DNA from: Streptomyces poriferorum
Lineage (GTDB): Bacteria; Actinomycetota; Actinomycetes; Streptomycetales; Streptomycetaceae
NCBI RefSeq assembly: GCF_019399235.1
Contig: NZ_JAELVH010000027.1
Coordinates: 1,164 to 65,163, forward strand
Direction: 5' to 3'
Length of the DNA stretch: 64,000 bases
In this document: piece by piece, positions 59,378 through 64,000 of the stretch
Position numbering within the stretch: position 1 is the stretch's first letter
How the letters are laid out: the number at the start of each line of letters is the position of its first letter
Position numbers and translations under genes: made by a program
The notes under the pieces: model-generated
Database searches by the model: none
Seen by the model: only the letters and a program-made list of their open reading frames with translations
Told to the model about the DNA's origin: nothing

Positions 59378-59845
59378 TCAGCTCCCCGGGTGACCGGAGT
59401 GTCCTGCCTCGTTCCCGCCGTCGCCACCGCTTCCCGAGTGGTGCGGCGAGGCAGTCTCCACCGTCCCCCCGAGCCGGCCGCGCAGTGCCGCGATCACCGC
59501 GGCATCCGAGACAGCGACCCACCTGCGGCCGACCAGGTACGAGCCGCCGTAGTCGTTGGCCTCGTTGATCCACTCCCGCTGGCCGCGGTCGGTCGCGAAC
59601 GTGGCCAGCACATAACGCCCGTCAGCCGTTGCGCAGTTGGCCTGCCGGAGCTCCTGCGCGTCGGTCTGGAGCTTCGGCTCGCAGTGCGCCTGTGCGGCGA
59701 GTTCCTCCAGTGTGCCGGTGGCGGTCGGCGGGATGTCGTTCCCGTCACCGCCGCCGCCACATCCCGCGAGCAGGACCGGGCCCACGACGACGGCGGCGCA
59801 CCACGCGTGCCGCGCCGCCCTTCGCGTACCGTTCCGCTTCACCAT
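59378..59845 (-). CDS. putative lipoprotein of unknown function
   Basis: 155 aa from ATG 59845. A signal peptide with lipobox VLLAGC (C29) and a Gly-rich spacer, then a compact domain (LEELAAQAHCEPKLQTDAQE, ATFATDRGQREWINEANDYG, RRWVAVSDAAVIAALRGRLG) with a pair of cysteines, and a Ser/Gly/His-rich tail. It resembles small actinobacterial lipoproteins that detect or bind something outside the cell, but I do not recognise the family. Confidence 0.82.
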   Translation of the reverse strand: MVKRNGTRRAARHAWCAAVVVGPVLLAGCGGGGDGNDIPPTATGTLEELAAQAHCEPKLQTDAQELRQANCATADGRYVLATFATDRGQREWINEANDYGGSYLVGRRWVAVSDAAVIAALRGRLGGTVETASPHHSGSGGDGGNEAGHSGHPGS

Positions 59846-59967
59846 CCGGCCATCGTGCCGTTCCGGGCCGGGTCCTGGCAGCCGAACGCGAGAAGGGCTC
59901 GGGGGCGAGGGGCGGGCCCGCACAGCTCCCGGAGTGACCATCGCACGATTCGCTCGTTCTGCTGAAC

Positions 59968-61917
59968 GTGCGTCCACTGTCAGAGGTACCGCCAGCCTCC
60001 GCCCGGGCCGATGCGGGGCAGTCCGAGGCCGCGCTCGTCGAGCACTACCCGCGGCTGGCCCGGCTCGGCTATCTCGTCCTGCCGCACTCGCTGAGCCGCG
60101 ACCGGCGCGTCCTCACGGCTCACGCGCTGGCCCAGCGGTCCCTCCAGGCGGCGCGCGGAGCCGGGCCCGTGGGCGGCGGTGCGGTGCCGCTGCCGCGCCG
60201 TCCGGGGCGCGCGGAGGCGGCCGATCCGGGGTACGCCTATGTCCGGCGGCAGGTGCTGCGGAACGCGCTGGCGGCGGGGCGGCCGGTGCGTCTGCGGCAC
60301 CTGCCGCGCCGCGCCCAGTTCCCGCCGCTCCTCCCGCTGACGTGGGGGCTCCGGTTGTTCCCGCACTCCGGTGGCGCCGACGAACTCGCCCTGGAGCAGC
60401 GGCTGTCGGCGGTGAGCGGGGCGGCTCGGGCCGCGTTCGTCCTGCGCGGTCTGGAGGGGCTGGCGGACTGCGAGGTGCGGCGGGTGCTGTCCGATGCCGG
60501 GGTGGCCGACCCGCACGCGGCGCTGATGGAGGCGGACGGGGTGCCGGCCGCTTACGCGCTGCTGGCATCGCCCGAGTTCGACCCCTGCTCGCTCCAGGCC
60601 CGTCCGCCTGATCTGGCGCGCCGCCGAAGATACCTCCGGGCGGCGCTGGCCGGTCTCGCCGCCCTGCTCGTGTGCGGGGCGCTGCTGGGCCTGCCGGGTG
60701 AGGGCTGGAGCCGGGGCTCCCTGTCCGCGCCCCTGTACGCGCGCAATCCGGCCGCCGAAGAGGCCCTGGATCCGGGGGCGTTGCGAAGGGTGCCGGCGGC
60801 GTTCTGGCAGCGCTCGCCGCGTACCGACTTCACCGCCTGGCCCACCCGGGGCGACCGTACCGATGACACCCGGCTGCTGCGGCGGGCGCTGCGGGTGTGG
60901 GCGCGGCCGGGCGGCGGTGTGCGGACGTCGGCGACGCCGGGGACGCCGGCGGGGCCGCCGATGGGGGCGCCGCAGCTGTTGTACGCGGGCGAGGTCGGCC
61001 CGTCCGCGGTGGTGCTGTTCCACGACGGGCTGCGTGTCGTGCGGTACGCGGAGCCCCGTGACGCCGATCCGTCGAAGGGCGCGGCGCTCGACTTCGCACG
61101 GGTCGACGGGGCGGACGTGACGTCGGCGGGCGCCCTGGTCGTGGAGCGGGCGGGGGGCTCGGTCCGCTATCTGACGGCGCCCTGGGTGCGGCGGGTGCGG
61201 GTACGGGATCTGCTCGCGCCGGACCGGGAGCCGCGCGCGCTGCACCGCTCCCCCGACGGGGTGACCGACCCGCTGCCCGGTCCGGCGACCGCGCCCGGCT
61301 GCCGGTCCTGGTACGCGGTCGAGCTGGCCGACGCCGGGGCGGTGCGGCTGGTGACGGATCTCGGTGAACTCGCCCCGGCCCGGCTGACCTCGGGCCCGCC
61401 GGCGCGGCCGCACGACGTCTCGGGGCGCGCGGAGTACGCGAGCTGGGCACGGACCGCCTGTCTGCTGCCGGCCGTACGTGCGCACGGGGTGCGCGAGGTG
61501 AACTCATGGGTGTACGCGAAGCAGCCGCTGCCCGAGGGGGACGGCACCGCCCAGTGGGTGTGCACCCGGGCGGAGACCTGGCGGGGCACCGGGAGCAGGA
61601 CCCTCGCCCAGTTCCAGGCCCCGTCCGGGCGGTCGTCGGGGAGCGGGCCGCCGGGGGTGGTCGCGGCGCGCGCCGAGAACACGCCGGAGTGCGGGGCGCG
61701 CGCTCCCCAGGTGCTGGCGGGCGTGCTGTGGAAGTCGCGCGGCGGCCGGTGGTACGTACTCGCGGCTGGCAGTGGGCAGTTCGCGTCGCTGACCACGTCC
61801 GGCGGGGTGACGGCCCGGGTGCGGGGGCGGCTGCTCGCGGTGCGGGCCGGGGCCGGCGACCGGGCGCAGCTGAACGGGCGGCTGGCGGACGGCAGCCGGG
61901 CCGGGGCGCTGCGCTGA
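59968..61917 (+). CDS. membrane protein with a sigma-factor-like cytoplasmic part and a large exoplasmic domain
   Basis: 649 aa from GTG 59968. Residues about 20-60 (ALVEHYPRLARLGYLVLPHS) recall the start of sigma-70 region 2. Residues about 140-190 (LEQRLSAVSGAARAAFVLRG, LEGLADCEVRRVLSDAGVAD) recall region 4, including the helix-turn-helix spacing. A single membrane helix follows (about 222-243: YLRAALAGLAALLVCGALLG), then some 400 residues that should be outside, rich in beta strands, with four cysteines near YAVEL and CLLPAV. The combination suggests a membrane-anchored regulator; DNA binding is unproven and the family was not recognised. Confidence 0.72.
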   Translation: MRPLSEVPPASARADAGQSEAALVEHYPRLARLGYLVLPHSLSRDRRVLTAHALAQRSLQAARGAGPVGGGAVPLPRRPGRAEAADPGYAYVRRQVLRNALAAGRPVRLRHLPRRAQFPPLLPLTWGLRLFPHSGGADELALEQRLSAVSGAARAAFVLRGLEGLADCEVRRVLSDAGVADPHAALMEADGVPAAYALLASPEFDPCSLQARPPDLARRRRYLRAALAGLAALLVCGALLGLPGEGWSRGSLSAPLYARNPAAEEALDPGALRRVPAAFWQRSPRTDFTAWPTRGDRTDDTRLLRRALRVWARPGGGVRTSATPGTPAGPPMGAPQLLYAGEVGPSAVVLFHDGLRVVRYAEPRDADPSKGAALDFARVDGADVTSAGALVVERAGGSVRYLTAPWVRRVRVRDLLAPDREPRALHRSPDGVTDPLPGPATAPGCRSWYAVELADAGAVRLVTDLGELAPARLTSGPPARPHDVSGRAEYASWARTACLLPAVRAHGVREVNSWVYAKQPLPEGDGTAQWVCTRAETWRGTGSRTLAQFQAPSGRSSGSGPPGVVAARAENTPECGARAPQVLAGVLWKSRGGRWYVLAAGSGQFASLTTSGGVTARVRGRLLAVRAGAGDRAQLNGRLADGSRAGALR

Positions 61918-62019
61918 GCACCGGGGCGCGGCGGTTGTGCGGCCGGTCGGCGAAGGGCTCGGGAATTCATGGCGTGCACGCCCCTGTTGCCCGGCCCTAC
62001 CCCTCAGTACATTGACAAC

Positions 62020-62925
62020 ATGTCTAACACGCAGCCAGCGGCGGTGGCCTCGGAGCGGGCCCACCTCAAGGCCCGTCGGGTGTCCTTCGCCTGGGACAGG
62101 ACTCCCCTGCACTGGGTGCCGGGCGATCCGTTCACCACGCACACCATCAACGTGCTCCATCTGCTGCTCCCGGCCGGGGAACGCTGGTTCATCCATGTCT
62201 ACCGCCAGGTGCTCCCGTACATCCACGACGAGCAGCTGCGCCAGGACGTCATCGGGTTCATCGGCCAGGAGGCGATGCACTCCCAGGCCCACGACGACGT
62301 GCTCCCGCACCTGAAGGACCTCGGCCTCGACCCGACCCCGTACACCGCCCAGGTCGACTGGCTCTTCGAGAAGCTGCTCGGCGACCGGACGCTGCCACCG
62401 GGCCGGGCGCGCAAGTGGTGGCTGATGGAGCGGGTCGCGACGATCGCGGCGATCGAGCACTACACGGCGTTCCTCGGCGACTGGATCCTGAACGCCGACG
62501 AGCTGGACCGGCGCGGCGCCGATCCCACGATGCTGGATCTGCTGCGCTGGCACGGCGCCGAGGAGGTCGAGCACCGCTCGGTCGCCTTCGACGTGTTCAT
62601 GCATGTCGACGGCGGATACCGGCGGCGGGTACGGACCTGGGCGACGGCCTTCTCCGCGCTGCTCTTCCTCTGGCAGCGCGGCACCCGGTTCTTCATGGAG
62701 AACGATCCGAGCCTGCTGGACGGCAAGGCTTCCTTCGGCCGGTTCTACCGAAGCGGCCGACAGGGCACCCTGCCGAGCACCCCCTCGATGCTGCGGTCCA
62801 TCCCGCGCTATCTGAGCCGTACGTACCACCCCTCGCAGGAGGGCAGCACGGCGCAGGCCGTCGACTATCTCGCCCATTCGCCCGCCGCGGTCGCGGCCGA
62901 GGCCCGTACGACGGAAGCCGGCTGA
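62020..62925 (+). CDS. metal-dependent hydrolase family protein (PF10118-like), probable di-iron protein
   Basis: 301 aa from ATG 62020; upstream in-frame codons are not protein-like. It matches the family usually annotated as predicted metal-dependent hydrolase. The sequence shows a ferritin-like ligand set: E54, E84-x-x-H87 (IGQEAMHSQAHDD), E137 or E146 (AIEHYT) and E182-x-x-H185 (EEVEHRS). Such a set binds two irons in oxygenases and desaturases. The next gene, three bases after the stop, encodes a flavin/2Fe-2S reductase. The two may form an oxygenase pair (inference). Confidence 0.85.
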   Translation: MSNTQPAAVASERAHLKARRVSFAWDRTPLHWVPGDPFTTHTINVLHLLLPAGERWFIHVYRQVLPYIHDEQLRQDVIGFIGQEAMHSQAHDDVLPHLKDLGLDPTPYTAQVDWLFEKLLGDRTLPPGRARKWWLMERVATIAAIEHYTAFLGDWILNADELDRRGADPTMLDLLRWHGAEEVEHRSVAFDVFMHVDGGYRRRVRTWATAFSALLFLWQRGTRFFMENDPSLLDGKASFGRFYRSGRQGTLPSTPSMLRSIPRYLSRTYHPSQEGSTAQAVDYLAHSPAAVAAEARTTEAG

Positions 62926-62928
62926 TCC

Positions 62929-64000
62929 ATGCCCCTGCTCCTGCCCCGCCTGCGTACCGTCGCCGTGGTGGCCGGCGCCGCGCTGCTCGCCAAGCGGGCG
63001 ATGCGCCGCCGCATCGAGAAGTCCCCGCTGTGGCCGCTGCCCGCGCTGGACGAGCCCGTGTCCGGCCGGGCGCAGCGCCGTTCCACCACCGGCCGGCGGC
63101 TGCTGGTCACCGAGCGGACCACCCCCGCGGACGGGGTCGTGCAGCTCCGGCTGGAGGGCCCGGACCTGCCGCCCTGGCAGCCCGGCGCCCATCTGGACCT
63201 GGTGCTGCCGTCCGGGCTGGTCCGCCAGTACTCCCTGTGCGGCGACCCGGCCGACCGCGCCACGTACACCGTGGCGGCCCGGCTGGCCGAGGACGGCCGG
63301 GGCGGCTCGCGCGAGGTGCACGCCCTGCTCCACGAGGGCCGGGAGGTCGAGGTCCGGGGCCCGCGCAACCGCTTCCCGCTGGCCGACGCCCCCTCCTACG
63401 TCTTCGTCGCCGGCGGCATCGGCATCACACCGGTCCTGCCGATGGTGCGCGCGCTGGCCGCTTCGGGTGCCGACTGGCGGCTGCTGTACGGGGGACGCAG
63501 CCGGTCGACGATGCCGTTCCTGGCGGAGATCGAGAAGCTGGGCGCCGACGGCGACCGGGTCACGGTCGTCCCGCAGGACGAGGCGGGCCACCCGGACATC
63601 GCGGCGGCCCTCGCGGACACGGCCGAGGGCACGGCGGTCCACTGCTGCGGTCCGGAGCCCTTGATGGACGCGGTCGCGGCCGCGCTCCCGCCGGGCCGCA
63701 CCCTGCACCTGGAGCGGTTCTCCGCGCCGGGGGCGGACGCCGCGGGGTCGGAGCCGTTCGAGGTGGAGCTGCGCCGCTCGGGCCGCACCGTGCCGGTGGC
63801 GGCAGGCCAGTCGGTGCTCTCCGCCGTGCGTGCCGAGCTGCCGCACGTCACGTACTCCTGCGAGCAGGGCTTCTGCGGAACGTGCCAGCAGCGGGTCGTG
63901 GAGGGCGAGGTCGAGCACCGGGACGACCTGCTGACGGACGCGGAGCGGAGCGAGTCGATGCTGATCTGTGTGTCACGCTGCCGCGGCGGACGGCTGGTAC
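62929..64000 (+). CDS. phthalate-dioxygenase-reductase-type flavoprotein with C-terminal 2Fe-2S domain (cut by the window edge)
   Basis: 357 residues visible from ATG 62929; the frame is still open at the edge, with only the C-terminus missing. A hydrophobic N-terminal segment (about 8-24) may anchor it to the membrane. The flavin motif RQYSL (99-103), the NAD(P) motif AGGIGITP (161-168), HCCGPEPLMDAV (239 on) and a plant-type ferredoxin domain with C311, C316, C319 and C347 are in order. It passes electrons from NAD(P)H to a partner, most simply the di-iron protein encoded just upstream (the genes are three bases apart). Confidence 0.93.
   Translation, partial: MPLLLPRLRTVAVVAGAALLAKRAMRRRIEKSPLWPLPALDEPVSGRAQRRSTTGRRLLVTERTTPADGVVQLRLEGPDLPPWQPGAHLDLVLPSGLVRQYSLCGDPADRATYTVAARLAEDGRGGSREVHALLHEGREVEVRGPRNRFPLADAPSYVFVAGGIGITPVLPMVRALAASGADWRLLYGGRSRSTMPFLAEIEKLGADGDRVTVVPQDEAGHPDIAAALADTAEGTAVHCCGPEPLMDAVAAALPPGRTLHLERFSAPGADAAGSEPFEVELRRSGRTVPVAAGQSVLSAVRAELPHVTYSCEQGFCGTCQQRVVEGEVEHRDDLLTDAERSESMLICVSRCRGGRLV

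Noticed and set aside
1..64000. Genomic island or mobile element signs
   Set aside because: No transposase or integrase gene, no tRNA with a direct repeat, and no large change in base composition was seen across the window.

Overview
The window is a chromosomal core segment of a Streptomyces (or very close relative). The DNA is very GC-rich with strong third-position GC. Many genes start with GTG (one with TTG, one perhaps with CTG), and several have a -10-like box only a few bases before the start codon, as in leaderless mRNAs. The gene order (hesB/nadA, pspA, cobU/cobT/cobS, pepA-lpdA-sucB-GntR-aceE, lipB-lipA, glnA ... glnII) is, from memory, that of the Streptomyces chromosome around lipA and glnA. 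I see no insertion sequence, prophage, CRISPR array, tRNA or rRNA gene. Almost everything is housekeeping or conserved regulatory DNA.

Layout. 1-2.2 kb: the end of a secreted or membrane protein gene that looks broken, an A-type Fe-S carrier gene and nadA (an Fe-S enzyme). 2.2-7.6 kb: an RND-type exporter and a NarL/DesK-type two-component pair on the minus strand. 7.7-11.7 kb: pspA with its small partner, a DUF3043 membrane protein, a methyltransferase and an HtrA-like lipoprotein protease. 11.5-20.5 kb: late cobalamin genes (an MBL-CobU fusion, cobT, cobS) interleaved with methyltransferase, MprF-like and membrane protein genes and a GH114 lipoprotein gene. 20.7-29.2 kb: pepA, then E3 (lpdA), E2 (sucB), a GntR regulator and homodimeric E1 (aceE). 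29.2-36 kb: WYL regulator, DUF4240, GNAT, an epimerase, an FAD oxidoreductase and an NsdA-like regulator. 36.2-38.1 kb: lipB-lipA, which make the lipoyl cofactor used by the E2 protein encoded 12 kb upstream. 38.4-49.4 kb: small conserved proteins, DUF4191, RDD, glnA (GSI), several small genes and glnII (GSII). Both glutamine synthetase genes carry a recognisable GlnR-type operator. 49.5-54.7 kb: a Cys-Cys leader-peptide-like small ORF before a winged-helix regulator, then an MMPL exporter divergent from a second two-component pair. 54.8-64 kb: GH29 fucosidase, MarR with AhpD-like protein, a DUF1996 protein, a lipoprotein, a membrane protein with a sigma-factor-like cytoplasmic part, and a probable di-iron protein directly followed by a flavin/2Fe-2S reductase gene that runs off the right edge.

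The items I would look at first are the di-iron protein/reductase pair at the right end, the sigma-like membrane protein at 59968-61917, the Cys-Cys leader peptide at 49531-49650, the E2 protein with a single lipoyl domain, and a set of perfect palindromes placed on promoters (5475, 20526, 25574, 45548, 56469). Assignments rest on reading the sequence and on recall of the families; no database search was possible.
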